Shown: positions 42,007 through 57,066, counted from the first letter of the stretch. The stretch is DNA of 64,000 nt from Blasia pusilla (GCA_050084515.1 CM114272.1:24800001-24864000), one strand, 5' to 3'. The notes: generated by a model from the letters alone, not told the origin. Program-made: numbers and translations.

Positions 42007-43454
42007 CGCCGATGCCGCACCACCACCAAATTACCACCACTAAGTCACCAAGTGACGTCGATGTCGCTGTACTATTCTAGCTCTACTAGCTATGGATGTA
42101 GGCAACCTAACATGTCATCACCACAAGAAGCCTCCCACGGTCTACTGGTCATCACTCCAGCCTCACAACCGGTAGCACACAGGAATAACACTACTCTGGA
42201 AATCAGCGTCAGCCCTAACAATGGGCGCAAGCAAGAAGCAACGATGGAGGGGATCCAAACAGAGGAAGTCCAACGACAATCCTCCAATTGCAAATGGAAC
42301 TCAAGGTTACACAATCCACCAAACGTGGCGCCCCCTCAATCCACAAAACCCAACACAAAATTCTAACGCAATAGCTTCTCCGCCGCGGGTGGATGATGTG
42401 CTAGTAGAACTTGCAGCACCTGAAAATATCACCTGCATGGAGAGGCTACACCGTACTATGCGCTAGAGGTCCATCAACCAAAAACCTGATATGCATAAAG
42501 CGCCTGACACCTCTCCGAACAACACCAAATGAGCTACACCAGTGTGTACAGTGGCATAGTTAAGAACTCAGCAGTTAAGCGTCTTCTGGCAGAATAGCCC
42601 AAAGATGGATGACCAGTTATGCAACACTCAAATCACAAATCGTGCAAAAACTGCCTCACGCCCAAGCAAGCAAGCTTGCTTGCTTGCTCCTTGCTCCTTA
42701 CTCCGCCTCTCACGCCCACTCACCCCGAGCTACCACGAGTTTCCTCGAAGGATAGGCGTCTCCAATAATGAACAGGTGTCTCCAACAATGAACGAGTCAC
42801 CAACCAACCAGCCCCTCCGATCCGCTGTCCACCATAGCATTTCGATCAGTCCGCAAAATTTTGATCGGCAATTACTCCACAAATCCTTGACCAAAATTGA
42901 ATCTGTTTCAACCAGAATTCAATTGACCACCATAGCTATCTCTCCACAAAAAATCAGTTACAATCAAGCTCTGTACTCCGAGCTAAAAGTCAAACAAACT
43001 TGTTGTCATACACCTTCAGAATCGCAAATCCGATAGCGCTTCCGCCTAGTTTCATGCACGCAGAAATCCGAAACGCTCTACACACTCAAGCAAAAAGCTT
43101 CACATGAGATCACAATACAAGTAGCAATAGGAACCTCTCACCCGATCTGGATGAACTTCAACAGAGCTTCCGCACTCCAAGCTCTCCACATCAGAAAACC
43201 GTCGAACACGAACCAGAATCTTCAATCCTTGATAACTTCAAACTCCCTTGACGAAATCCAGCGATCTAAAGCACATTGGAAAGCTCTCAGCAAGGCGCTT
43301 CTTTCCCTACCAACCACGCACCAGATTCACACCTCCAACACAGGCCACAAGCCACGAACATCCACGGTTGAGTACACAATCAGCCCTAACCAGATCCTAC
43401 TAATCCACAATCAAAGCTACCATCGATCTACGTCAATTCTTTGAGTGAAATCCG
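42007..43454 (-). other. 5' leader of the gypsy element
   Basis: A 1.4 kb stretch between the 5' LTR and gag with no long coding-strand frame. The adjacent sequence to the LTR (coding strand CGGATTTCACTCAAAG) does not begin with TGG and does not look like the complement of a common tRNA 3' end. Plus-strand frames of 97-143 codons (41,965-42,366, 42,605-43,036, 43,151-43,444) are antisense and match nothing known. A short imperfect palindrome CAAGCAAGCAAGCTTGCTTGC lies near 42,665. Confidence 0.6.
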
Positions 43455-43813
43455 TGAAAGACCTACTATCATAAAACACGTATAGAATCACATACAATCG
43501 AGCCAAACCCACTCCACGATGGGAGAATCTAGGTCGAAGCTTGGGGGAAACACCATAGCCAAGAGCTCTACTCACTACCAAGGCTAACTCCCAACGCAAC
43601 AGACTCAACTCAAAGAACTGACTGTTCTTTGGGTGCACTCCACACTATATCCTCCAACCTAAGAGCGGGCCCTATTGGGAAAGTCACCCGCAATTGAGTA
43701 ACCCCCAACCCTATGTATAAAACCGCATCTCTATCTAGCCACTACGGTCCTACATAAGGTATGGCCTCTACTAGCACACTATACTCTACGACATAATCCG
43801 TATGGTCATGACA
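43455..43813 (-). repeat. 5' LTR of the gypsy element
   Basis: 359 bases, TGAAAGACC... to ...GGTCATGACA on the plus strand, about nine differences from the left LTR. On the coding strand GCGGTTTTATACATAGGG could serve as promoter core, but this is not proven. Confidence 0.9.
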
Positions 43814-43817
43814 ACTC

Positions 43818-44125
43818 ACAAAAGGCATGATTAAAACTCTAGATATACTCTTAACATGGCTTATTGTGTCATCTATCTCTATGTTTATACTATAATTTGG
43901 ATATTATTCTATTTTCAAAAACCAATAAAAAAATATATTCGATGCTTGATATTTTATTTTATTTCTACAATATTGGGGTTTATGGACGTACAATTAATTT
44001 CTTCTTCACCAAGAGGGATATACAACTAATGATTGTTATCTTATCGCTCATTTTTATTCATTTTATAGTTGATTTGGATAAGTTGCACTATCCATGAAAA
44101 TATTTTGTTCAGATAAGAGGGTACT

Positions 44126-44193
<68 letters not shown>

Positions 44194-45479
44194 GATAATA
44201 CAAACTCATGAACTCAAGGCCCGATGGAAGTTAGTCCTAAGAACTATGTCAACTTTTTATGAAATTCTCTCAAGTGCTCAATCACCACACAAAATTTTGT
44301 CTCCAACCCATGTTCAATCTATGGGCTATCCCCAAGTGAGGAAAATAGGAGAACCATATCCTCCCTTGATTTATATTTTTTTGTCAATAGATTGAGCGTC
44401 AACATCTTCACTTCACTACAACTATGCACATGAGTATGCTAGATCACCTTGCCCTATCTATCCATAGTCCTTGGATCTAAGACCAATTTAGATCATTTTT
44501 TTCTTCGAATTAGACGGATGATTTGATCCCAATTTTCATCAAAATTCAACGTAAAGATATTTCCTTGTTGATATGTTGAATCAATCTATTCATGCTCCAT
44601 CTCTTATAAACAAACTTTGAAGTTACAGACCGCAAGCTTAACAATCGCATCTTCTATCCTCTAAATGGCATTGAGGCTTCCAAGAACTTGTAACATATGT
44701 CACATACTTGTTCTCGAAGGCCTCATCTTATCTCGGTAGCAAAGCCTTACATCCCACATTTGAATCCCTACACTATCCTCTTAGCTATCCCCAAGTCTTG
44801 AGATCCATGGAAATAGAACAATAGAAGAATAGGAATTTAGGGATTTGAGAATTACCTCTTAGTTGATGTCAAGCTTGAAGTCAAGTGTTTCTGTGCATAA
44901 AGATTGAATGAGTTTGCCATCCATTACCAAAAATTTAGGGCTAAAGCCAAAACCTGAGATTCTTAATTCTTAACCTATAGTTTCATATTTCAATATGATT
45001 CACTTGTGAATCTTAAACAGAAGATGCCTTAATTTGTAACATTTAAGAACCATTAGCCAATTCACACATCTAGCCATATGATTGATCATAAGGAAAAATC
45101 ACAACCATCTGCAATTGTGAAGATGTCACAACAAACGAGTTGACATACTTGGGTTAGAACTTTGCTAATCACTTCAATTCCTCCACATCGTAGAGTTTGA
45201 CCTCTACTTAATCTAACTTCACCCCGAAGCACTCATGATCTTGAGCTTGAAAGCGGAAGACTTAGATTAAGTCCCCAAATACTCAACCAGTTGTATGTTT
45301 TGTAAGTAGCCAAGAAGCCTCCAAACGCAAATAGAGTCGAGTCTCCCCAAGTGCATACCGTCTCCCTAGGAAGCCTCTTTCCGAAGCCTCAACCAATATC
45401 CCCAAGTCACTCACCTAAAATGGAGCACATCGGTTAATTCCTCAAGTTGCATCCCTCAACCTAGCCCTCAACTCCAACC
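43818..45479. other. No recognised gene
   Basis: AT-rich flank holding the compound microsatellite of the next entry. No domain recognised in short frames. Confidence 0.5.
44128..44191. repeat. Compound microsatellite (AT)n(GA)n
   Basis: About 33 bases of alternating AT directly followed by about 31 of GA. The same compound order occurs at 48,457-48,575. Confidence 0.95.
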
Positions 45480-45800
45480 TGGAACACAACCAAATTAACA
45501 TGCATTAAGGTTAGTTCTTGGTTCAAGGACTTGAGCAAGTATAGAGGGAGAATGCTCCCCCCTATAGGTACTTCTTGGGTACTCCGGGGGAACCTCACCT
45601 TTCCCCATTTCCCCCTCGGACCCTTGATTTTGGCTCTCAACCCAAGCGTACTTCGTGACCTACAAACGGACGTTTGACTAGTTATCCATCAAAATGGCTT
45701 GGTGGAGGCTATCATGCAACTCTTGGCTCCTCAAGCATATCTTGGATCTTGGACCATGTTTCATATGTCTCATGGCTAGCGCCCATCTTGACTCCCCGTA
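45480..45800. repeat. R1-related repeat, diverged
   Basis: Shares the downstream layout of R1 (CTTGGTTCAAGGACTTGAG, ACTCCGGGGGAACCTC, TTTTGGCTCTCAACCC) with the copies at 18 kb, 26 kb and 62 kb. Diverged and lacking the R1 start. Confidence 0.4.
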
Positions 45801-45879
45801 TTTGCAACGCTCCAACCTTGGCATGGAATATTTGGCCTTTCTCACATGGACAACCTTTCTCACATAGTCATCTTAGCTC

Positions 45880-46140
45880 ACCTTTTCACTTTGTGGATAC
45901 AAGCCAAACTTCAGTCTTAGAAAAAAATTTGACAAAGTTTTGTGGAAGCTAGAGAAGCTCCAATGTTAAAATGACATTTTTGTGAAAGTTAAAGAAGCTC
46001 CAACATTAGAGGGAAAAATTTCCTTGATACCAAAAACAACATATGCAACATACTATAGGGACCTTCCTTTTGAAGAAGAGCTTCACTTCTTTGGGAAATA
46101 AAGCCGTTCTTCAAGATACCAAATTCGCTTTTACTTTTTT
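45880..46140. repeat. Short dispersed repeat, copy with 49,680-49,870
   Basis: CTTTGTGGATACAAGCCAAACT, AGAAGCTCCAATGTTA and TTCACTTCTTTGGG are shared with CTTATGTGGATACAAACCAAACT, AGAATCTCCAATGTTA and ATCACTTCTTTGG at 49,680-49,860. A third partial copy is at 31,730. Possibly an LTR end. Confidence 0.5.
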
Positions 46141-47341
46141 TGAGGTATCCCTTCCTTGCTATCTTGCATGAGTGCTTTGCCCAATGAAATTTCTTCTATT
46201 CCTTCTTGAAGTTATATTTTTTGCTTACTTAGCTCGTTCCCAAGAACTTCCGAGATATTGCAACTAGTTGTCATGGAAGAATATTTCAGAAAACATCACC
46301 ATATTTCCATGTTGTCTGATGGTAGTAGAACTAGTACGGTTTGATTAACACCAAAGTTACCTTTGAAGCTTGGAGACTTTGAGTGTCAAATCTTACGAGA
46401 AATAGGAGCAATGAGGCATTCAAAATTAGGAACCAAAATAGAACTAGATGAGAAACTATTGATGTTTCTCATGTAGCTTTTCTCCATATATTGTATTAGG
46501 GTATCCTATTCATTTCCACTTTTTAAGGGAGAAATTGTAGGATGTTGAATCGCCATCTTGTCCACACATATAGAGTTTAAATTAAAAAAATTAAAAAATT
46601 ATTTTCATATTTTAATATTATCCAAAAGAGGTTAAAATCCTCCTTCGGATGTCAATCCTAAATCCATTTGAAAAACATTGCATACGCAAAGAAATACCCT
46701 TTTCTCCAAATAGGAATTTCCTAACCCCAATGTCCAAGAGTGGCTCAGAGTTGCCATGGGCTAAATTTTAGTAGCCCTACGATTCTCTTTACCAATGTTT
46801 CCCCTCCATTTTGGTGCCGATGATACATTTGGTAGCACACATAAAAACCATGAAAAGTGGTTTTTCACTTATGGCTCTCCAATACTACTTATCTCACATA
46901 AAGTTTGAAGCAAATTTTAACTTGGAGAATAAGCCAAACTTTCAATCTTGAATCCCTCATCCTTCCTCCCACTTCAATTTCTCATGTCTTCAGATTCGGT
47001 TATCATGTGTTTAAACTCATCCACAATAAATATAGCATATTTGGAAAGCCTTAGTGGATTTTGATGTCTCTCCACTAGTACATGGTATCACTTTTCCACT
47101 ATTAGAAAGTATGCTATAAGGCATCACATTGTATCATTGTGAAATATCTAGCCTTTTATACATTTGCTAGCAAGGACCTAGGAGCAAGTTATGATCACGA
47201 ATCAAAGAAAGATCTAGACTAGCTAGTTGCAAGACTAGGAAAACAACAGGCTTCTTTGTGGACCAAACCGTGAGGCACGAAACTAATCCATGCAACCCAC
47301 ATGTGAGTGATGAGACCGAGTGTCAACATTGGGAGTATAGG
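46141..47341. other. No recognised gene
   Basis: AT-rich and stop-filled. Confidence 0.5.
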
Positions 47342-47733
47342 CAAGGTTGCATGGAAACTAACAAGTACGTATAGGGGACAGACATGCCTTGCCCACACTC
47401 GAGCCCGCCTTGGAGCCCGCCTTGAGGCCACCACGTAGACTTGGGTAGAAGGATCCCGCATCCATTGCGTCGCTCGCCAGGGTCGGCTGTAGGCCTGCAG
47501 GGCGAGCTTGGCCCCCATGTGGACTTTGGGCGGGCTCCCTACGGGCTCCCTACGGGCCCTGAGCGCGCCCATTGGGAGCCAAGCCCTGGTCGAGACCTGG
47601 CGGACGACGGAATGGGTGCGGACTCCGTCTATGCGGCGAGCTTCAGGCGGGCTTAGATGCGGGCCGCGGGTACCCAGACCTGCACAAACATGGACATGTC
47701 CGCAGACATGGACTTTGTACGTGTGCAACCTTG
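47342..47733. mobile_element. hAT-like element, GC-rich type
   Basis: Ends CAAGGTTGCATGGAAACTA and GTACGTGTGCAACCTTG. Interior GC-rich, with CGAGCCCGCCTTGGAGCCCGCC duplicated locally and CTCCCTACGGG repeated in tandem at about 47,531. Next to the right end are two GGACATG-type palindromes. Flanks AGTATAGG and GGTAGGCT show no convincing duplication. Its six-frame open frames (up to 214 codons, minus) arise from GC-rich composition only. Confidence 0.7.
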
Positions 47734-49679
<1,946 letters not shown>

Positions 49680-49870
49680 ATCACTTTGTCTCCTTATGTG
49701 GATACAAACCAAACTCCAATCTCATATACACTTTTGGTGCAAGTTTGTTGGAATCTAGAGAATCTCCAATGTTAGAGGAACAAATATCCCTCACTTTATA
49801 TAGGCTCCACTAAAAGTAGCATACTGGAAAACACACTCCCCTGCCCTATCACTTCTTTGGTTGGGAGAAG
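49680..49870. repeat. Short dispersed repeat, second copy
   Basis: Partner of 45,880-46,140; see there for shared landmarks. Confidence 0.5.
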
Positions 49871-50240
49871 TAGTAACCTCAAATAGGAACCTCCCCTCCT
49901 CATATGCGAGAATAGATAGGTGCTTCCACTTTTTCTTATGAGTTACGGCACATGAAAATTTATAATGATTGCAATAGAATATAGTAGAAGAAAATCTACA
50001 TGGATTTAGAAATGAAGAGATTTTATGGCGTGTTGCCTTTTTATACACCTTTTATACATAGAATTAGACGAGCTTTAAAATTGACGACATACTCGGATAA
50101 TGGCTTAAAAATAGATCACCAATAAAATGGTTCGTGGCCTCCAAATCTGCTGATGAAGATCGTGGGCAGAGGAGACGCTGATTGGTGGGCGTGGTCGGGC
50201 GTGGACGATGAAACATTCAACTACGGCGAGCACAATGATT

Positions 50241-52177
50241 TTTGTTAACTCAAGGTGATGTCATACCATATCTCATCATGTGGAGCCCAAAGTGAGTTCA
50301 TGCAATCTCCTGCCAGTCTGCAATCCCTTGGTTCGTTCCTGACCCTGGGGACACGACATGTCGCCGATGCTTGTCCGGTCGTATCAGGACTCCGGAGTGT
50401 ACATCCCCACCAATACGTACTATGGAGCCGTGGGCGCTGGTCGTGACTCATGAGGGTATCCTTTGTTGGAAGCAGTGCTCGGCAAGGATTTTGACGCATA
50501 CCGGTACTTTTCCGAGAGAAAGATCAAAGTAATCGGCAATTTCACCACGGTAGCCGGTTTTTTTTTAATTTAACCAAGAAAACCTACTTTTCACGTCGGA
50601 AAATTTCCTAAAGTTTCAGACTTGAATCGGAAATCACTCATTCTCAACCGGCTGCTTTTACAAAGAATGCCGAGCATTGGTTGGAAGTGGGGACCTACCT
50701 GTCTACGCGAGAGAAGTGGGAACCACACAAAGCTCACTCGATCCCGTTCCTAGCGGACATGCCGTGGCGAGGGAGCGGTGCAGCTCTGCGCTAGCTCTTT
50801 CTCTCTTTGTTCTTCTTGAGAGAAGAGAATGGTTCTCTGTATTGGTGCCAGCACGACACCAGTTCACTGAATATGTCCTAAACTGCTCGTCTGTCCACCA
50901 GCGCGGTTGACATTTGAAACACGGAAAGACACCAGACAGACAGACAGACAGCGTTTGCGAAAGGGTCTTGGTGGTCCTCGAGATTCCCTCTAACCACGTA
51001 CGATAGACGTGGAACGAGCGACGGTCCAATGGCGAGGCTATAACTGGAGATGGAGGGTAGAAACGGGCTGCAAGGATTCGTGGACATTTCGCCGAATCTG
51101 CAAAGCACCGCCAAAGGAATGAAGGAAAGCTCTCCGAGGAACCACAAAATTCCTTCGGATGAATGACTTGGCGCGTTTGCTCGGGTGAAATTCACGAACT
51201 GGACTCTTTGAGTCCCCTTTTTTTTTATTCCGGATGGGTTTTCCATCATCCGCTTTTTATGGAGTCCTCTTTTCTCCTTCGAGGTACTTCGTCGGAAACG
51301 TTGGAAGGTTCTTTTCTTTCGGGAAATTGCCGAGACAGGATTCCAAATTGTGAAGCGCACGTGACGTTATCGGAACACGGGTGAATTCTTCGCACATTCC
51401 CTAAAGAGATAGAGGACACGGACTCACAATGTCCGTCAAACTTTGAATCAAATCCCTACTGCTGAGTACTAATGATGATCACCAACCTAAAGGTGCAGAA
51501 AACGGATTGCGTGAATCGGTAAACAAGGGACTTCTGAAAGAAAAAGGCTTCGATTGAAAGGGAAGTGCGACGACATTTTGCATACAGTATACAGTACTTC
51601 TGGTGACGGAAGTGTAGCCTCCGCTTGGACCCTTGCCCCTGGACTGTCGGTCTGTCTGCCTAAACTTCGCAAATAAAATATGTCAACCGTCCTCTGCTGT
51701 TGTACACGAGACTTTTCGAACAACCAGAACGGACCAATAATCAGAGGCCGTCAATTGTGCGACCTCCAGTGGGACCGACCGACCGACCGACCGATTCTCT
51801 CTCGCTTCGTCACGCACTTCCGTGGTTCAGATTATTATTGCCTGTGGTTGTGTTGGGTTGCAATGCAGCCTGGCCTGACTGTCTCTTGCATTGAACTTGC
51901 ATCCGCCTCTGACTTCAGCATAGCCTCAGCTTCTCAGCCTGTGACTCCAGCACCGTGACTAACTGTGTGTCTGTAACATAGATCTTTCTTACGCCACGAA
52001 TTTTTCTTGGCGCGCACGTTTTCTCCTGGTGGAGCGTACGAAATGGGGATCGCGAGGATAAGATCCAAGTTTAACTGGAGGAATTGGGATCCGGTCATAG
52101 ACCTAGAGCAGTCAGGATGCGGTTAAATGCTGCAGAATGTTGTGCACCGCAAGCTGTGACGAGCACAGTAGCTGGAA
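50241..52177. other. GC-richer region upstream of the mARC gene
   Basis: Composition changes here from AT-rich repeats to mixed, apparently single-copy sequence. It holds small runs (CAGA)n at 50,933-50,951 and (GACC)n at 51,775-51,793. Frames up to 160 codons on both strands overlap and lack known motifs. The promoter and 5' untranslated part of the mARC gene should lie in its last part. A spliced 5' exon or another gene cannot be excluded. Confidence 0.4.
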
Positions 52178-55100
52178 ATGATGATGGGTTCCGCAGTGGA
52201 ACAGGTCATTGTGTACCCTGTGAAGGGCTGCCGTGGTGTGAGCGTCTCTTCTGCTGCCATCTCAAGCACGGGTGAGCGATCGTGCGAATCAGTTAGTAGG
52301 GTCGTAAGCCGTTTAGCGTATCGCTCTGCGCCAGATACCGTCACCCAGAATTGCAATCCATGACTTGCGTCTGTGTCTTATATACATTGTCTCCTTTCCA
52401 ATTGTAGATTATCTCGTCGACTGCTTTTTGAAGGAAGAACTTCCACATGGCACAAACTGCTCTGTGAAATATGTCTAGGGTTCGGGGGACTTGTGCCATT
52501 TGGATCGTCGTATGTTAGCAAGACTGGAGGGCTTTCTATTATTGTAACCAAAATGACCGAAATGAACATGACTCTGAGATTTCTCATGTGTGACTTTCGG
52601 GTCCACTCGATGCAGTCAGTGGTGACTTTTGACATTAGAGCCGTTTAAAATGCCCCTCATCTTCTGCGTGGATCTGGTTTTCCGAAAATAAAATCTGGAA
52701 GTGACCTTTTGTGATCATCTTTTCCAGGCTTCTTGTACGACCGAGAATGGATGGTCGTGAGTGCAGATAAGGGACGACTGATAGCCATGGTGGTGGCTCC
52801 GAAGATAGGTCTCGTCCAGCCGTCGCTTCCGGAAGAAGCTTTCCGTGGCGAGGTTCTTAGCCCCAAGGCAGCACTGGGTAGGTACAGATTCTTTTCATAA
52901 ATGTAGGACGCTTGCCGTGGGGTCGCCATTCAGATCCATAGCCGGTCCAGAGTCCAATCCATTTCTAACGTCTGACCATCTTCTCTTGTTGGAATATGGT
53001 GGCAAAAGGATTTTCGTGATCCAACCGGTTCAATTTCGCTCTCTTCTTGGCTGGTTTATAACAAGGAAGCGACAGTAATGGTAGATTTGGGTAGCTCGCA
53101 ATAGATCCAGAACTCAAAGCATTTATAGCACTGATCGGGGTTACCTAGCTACTGCGTGAACACAATCTCCTTCCTCTATTTATAAGCTTCTGGCTTGCTC
53201 AGACTGGCCTGTCATGGTATGAATTACAGAGATAAGGGCGCCCGGAATGCCTGTGCTGAAGGTACCTATAAACAGGAATGCTGCCAATGTGGAAAGAAGA
53301 CCTGTCGTGGACGTCTTTGTCTACCAGTGGCATGGTAAGGGAATGGATGAAGGACCTGAAGCAGCTTCATGGTGGAGTACATTTTTGGACCGTCCTGCTC
53401 GGCTAGTGCGTTTCAACCCTCGTAAGTGGACCTTTTATAATCTGAACAAAAACTGGGGTTTACGCACTGTGTACATGCCTAAACCAGTCTACATTGTTGA
53501 TCTGAGACCTCATCGACATAGATCGATCTGCTGCTAGGAATTGTGGACCGCCAAGTGGAACATGCACCGGAAGGATTCAAAACTGGATTCACTAATGCCG
53601 CCCAATTCCTTGTGGTCTCCGAGGTGCTTCTTTCTTATTCTTTCGAATTGAGTTCTTAGAGACCTTTGCCGCATCCTCATGCACTCTAGGTAGTCGATCT
53701 ATGTACATTTTTTGACATTCTCATTCCCCAGTCAAGAAAATAAGTTTCTGACAGAGATTCTCAATTGCAGGCGTCACTTGAAGATCTAAACCAACGACTA
53801 CCTGATCCCGTGGCCATGAATCGTTTTCGACCAAAGTTAAGTCCCCAAGCGTACCGTTGAAATCAAATCTTTCTTGGAGATCATTCATACTTGCCTCACG
53901 GATTCACAAGTGCAAAATGAAATCGGTTGCTCTTTAAGCTTAATGCGTATAGACAAGATTAGACCGAAGTTTCATGAATCAGGCGCAAGAAAAAAAGTGG
54001 AAAACGAATCGGCCTGGCGTTGTCATGGAAGACCTAATTGTCTTCGACAATGCAATATCGGTATCAGGTCTTTCGTTTGCATCAATATACCATATATTGC
54101 ATCTGATGAGCTCTGTTTGGGTAATCCACAATTGGAAAATCCCTTTATTTCAACTTAAAAGAACCGACCGAAATATGACTTGTTTCTAGGAGCTCACATG
54201 GTAACTGATTTGGACTTACATCTGGTTTCATCAGTTTGATTATTCGTGGACCCCCTGCGTTTGAGGAAGATAAGTGGCAACGCTTCTCAATATTGCATTC
54301 AGGAAGATCATCAGTCTTCACTTTTGTGAAAAGCTGCGCTCGTTGCAAGGTACTACACTTACATGTCATCTCTTATGCTTCTGGTTTAGAGGTGGAAAGC
54401 TTGAAAGTGTGTAGGTCGTGCATTTGAGTTGGCTGTGAGACTTGCGCTTTACCTCCACATTTTTGCAGGCTACAACAGTGGATCAAGACAACCCAGCTGC
54501 CCACGGCCAGGAGCCGTTGAAGGTCAGTAAGCTTTGCCAGGAACCATAATCATGTTGTTATCTGGGTCGATGCATTCATACGCTAAACAACTTAAAGTTC
54601 AGGAATCTACCAGAGAGAAAACTTCTCATTATCGAGAAGTCAATTATTACAGAATGAGAGGATATCAGCAGCTTCACTCCCTGAAGCAAGGTGAAAAAAA
54701 TATCCATCAAACGAGCACAGAGTACTACCAGAAGAAGGAATGAGCATGCTTGATGTATTCTACAGGATATCAACACCGATAAATCATACCTTGCCAACTG
54801 CAACAGCTGTTAAATACCCGTGGCCAAAAAAAACTAGGTACAATAAACCTATTTAATGTAAGGGATATAAGATGATTCTGTCATGTATTATATACCTTAT
54901 TGAGACCCGATGCTGGTAATCTGTGCCTTCATGTGCAGACACTGGACACATTCCGTACAGGAGAGACATTGGGCGTTAAGATAGGCCACAGGAAACAGGT
55001 ACAACTCTATAAGACTACTTGGGCATGTGGTTGTGTCAAGGGCAGAAGCAAGAGCAAGAAGTCAATTCTGAAGAAAGGTTTTTCTAAATGTACCTGTCTT

Positions 55101-55624
55101 CTTCCTCAAGGTCCCGGAAGCTATATGATGGGATACAATTTAAGGACTTCATCAAAACATTGGTTGTATGGTTCGTTCTAGTAGACACCACCAAAGAAGC
55201 TCTAATTGGAAATTATATAAGATTCTAAGTTTCGCACATCGGAGCCCAAGGCTGTTCAATCGGAAAAATCCACGACAATTCTTCAAAGTGGCTCACACCG
55301 CAATGAAAGAAAAGAACATCGTCAGCCAGAAGTTTAACATGTTGGCTGGGAGCCAAAGAATCGATCTCAGTTGCGAGTATGCAATGATGCGAGTTTTTGC
55401 TTGTTAAACTTATCGGGCACTCGGACCGGATTGATAGTGTCCTTACATTTTAGCTGCAACATACAGTTGATCGTCAACTGTTGAGTATTGGCCCCCTCCA
55501 TCCGCAGGTGTTTTTCGGCACTTACTTCGTCTCGTATGACACTCTTCTCCACAAAGAGTCGCCATCGGAGATACCAGCGCGAGTGGCAGTTCGGGACCCT
55601 CTAAATGTGTTGGAGTTCCACTGA
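52178..55624 (+). CDS. mARC/MOSC molybdenum-cofactor protein, nine exons
   Basis: Exons read from splice sites: 52178-52271, 52728-52877, 53230-53421, 53538-53623, 53771-53835, 54235-54349, 54469-54522, 54939-54998 and 55508-55624 (TGA). All introns are GT-AG and the phases match; 933 bases, 310 residues, the usual plant mARC length. The N-terminus EQVIVYPVKGCRGVSVSSA and LYDREWMVV belong to the MOSC N-terminal barrel. GFKTGFTNAAQFLVVS, NRFRPNLII and FEEDKW are MOSC-domain blocks. SCARCKATTVDQD (about 229-241) carries the Cys (about 230) that ligates Mo in mARC proteins. mARC enzymes reduce N-hydroxylated compounds with cytochrome b5 and its reductase. No clear targeting peptide precedes the barrel. 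The first of three ATG codons was chosen; the third is equally possible. The last exon is the least certain. Confidence 0.9.
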
Positions 55625-56745
55625 GGGACACTGTCATGCGACCACTGATGGTGTTTCTTCCGCGGGCATCATTGCTGGAGCACATTCTGCAAGAATGCGT
55701 CGGGCGAAGCATCATCCAGTCGCAGGACATCATAAAGTGACTCGAATAGATGGTGACGAGAGATTCAGTTAGTCGTCCACACCTACCTTCCAATCGTGCT
55801 ATGCGGCTGCTCCGCTTCGAACTCTTTTGGTGACATAAATTGGTTCTCTTTCTTCTTTTCTGATTTCAGCAAAAGATTCTCATATTACATTGTGGAAACG
55901 GCGTACCATACGAAAATGGCATCTATGGTTATCGTCCTGTATTGCTGCTCGATGCCATTCCTTACCATCACAATCACACCTCTACAAACCAGCCAGCGTT
56001 TTCTACACCACTCCTCAATAACCAGGGCTCCAAGTAGTGAAGCTGGTAATTTGGTTTGTCCAATTGGTGTTAGGTGAAGTTTGTGTGTGCCATGTAGCAC
56101 CATAGAACTCCGTTATATTTATACAGGTTCAGGGCGCAAGGTTGGTAGCTTGCAGGTTTAGCTCACAGAAGAGACCCGCATCTGTGAAACATCAAGAACT
56201 GGTATCCCATGGTAGAAATGTTCGCGATAGCAACAAGGACGTGGAGTGAAGTCATTCGTCTGTAACTGGATATTCATTATGTCTGAACAATGAAACAGTT
56301 GGTATACATGGTGCAGGTTACTTGCTATTCTGAACAAAATTTGTTATGTCGGCTTCTGATGTGTGTGGTGACATTCTCAGGCCGCGGACAGGCAAGTCAT
56401 TGGTAAAGGGTTTCCACATATGAAAATTGGGTAAACCTACTCATAGAAGGCAAGTACAACCAAGAAAGAAAGCGGTGAAAACACAAAAGTAATCCCTCTT
56501 TTGCAGATACAAAATTCAAACCCTAAAAGTCCAGAACTGAAGGCAGTGCAAAGAGCTGCCGGTTCACTATTGGCGGTTAACTACTCTAATATAATTTGAG
56601 CTACAATCAACCACAGATCAGGTTACTTATTGCAAACTACATGAAGAAATGTGCCCGGGCCGTCACCCATCTAAAAAAATCTGGGTGTAGAATGTGCCGA
56701 TGATTTTACCCGGTGAGAAAAGGCATAATGTGGGGTTATTATATA
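55625..56745. other. Downstream of mARC, no recognised gene
   Basis: Mixed composition, probably 3' untranslated region and single-copy flank. Frames at 55,796-56,077 (plus) and 56,103-55,885 (minus) match nothing known. No clear AATAAA signal close to the stop. Confidence 0.4.
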
Positions 56746-56956
56746 ACTAGTAAAGTGCCTGCGCGATGCACGGGAAATAAAAAATGTTTGAAGAATTTTA
56801 TAGCCCGCTAAGGAAAGGAATTAATGATGTTACACACAAATTCAATTTTTTCTTGTTGCCCGTACCATGTGAGACATTTTCTTGCTGCCCAATAGCCACT
56901 TTTCAAACATAGAGGTGTTTGCAAATCAAGAAGGCACTCTCCTATAATAATATAGA
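56746..56956 (-). mobile_element. Short non-autonomous Helitron
   Basis: On the minus strand it starts TCTATATTATTATAGGAGAG (56,956 downward) and ends with a GTGCATCGCGCAGGCAC hairpin-like segment and CTAG (56,749-56,746). Flanking bases are A and T. 211 bases. Homologous to the copy at 6,370-6,583 and the decayed copy at 15,740-15,904. No coding capacity. Confidence 0.75.
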
Positions 56957-57066
56957 TATAGATAAAGATTAACAAAAATCTGTATCTAAGGTCACTCGAA
57001 CTATGAATAACACATGGATCCATTTGTGCCTATTCAGGTGAATTGGCCTCCGACTTTATAGCCACA

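Larger units (their letters stand above)
34056..43813 (-). mobile_element. Ty3/gypsy retrotransposon with DNA methyltransferase
   Basis: A minus-strand element of about 9.7 kb. In transcription order it has a 359-base LTR (43,813-43,455), a 1.4 kb leader, gag with two zinc knuckles, aspartic protease, DNA methyltransferase, reverse transcriptase, RNase H, integrase, and a 359-base LTR (34,526-34,168). The two LTRs differ at about nine positions by eye (about 2.5%), so insertion was fairly recent. In-frame stops and frameshifts disable pol. No tRNA-type primer site was found directly after the 5' LTR. ACTC occurs at 34,053-34,056 and 43,814-43,817, a possible short target duplication if the 106-base unit beside the left LTR belongs to the element. 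Confidence 0.9.

Noticed and set aside
41965-43444. Plus-strand frames of 97-143 codons antisense to the retrotransposon leader and gag
   Set aside because: They are opposite to the element's coding strand, lack motifs, and their residues (Thr, Ser, Pro, Gln-rich) follow from the complement of the leader.
43434-43454. A primer-binding site next to the 5' LTR
   Set aside because: The coding strand after the LTR reads CGGATTTCACTC, which does not start TGG and does not match a common tRNA end; a TGGTAGC further on is too far and too short.
50878-51360. A 160-codon minus-strand frame upstream of the mARC gene
   Set aside because: No recognisable domain, and competing frames of similar length exist on the other strand. 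The region is better described as unassigned gene-island sequence.
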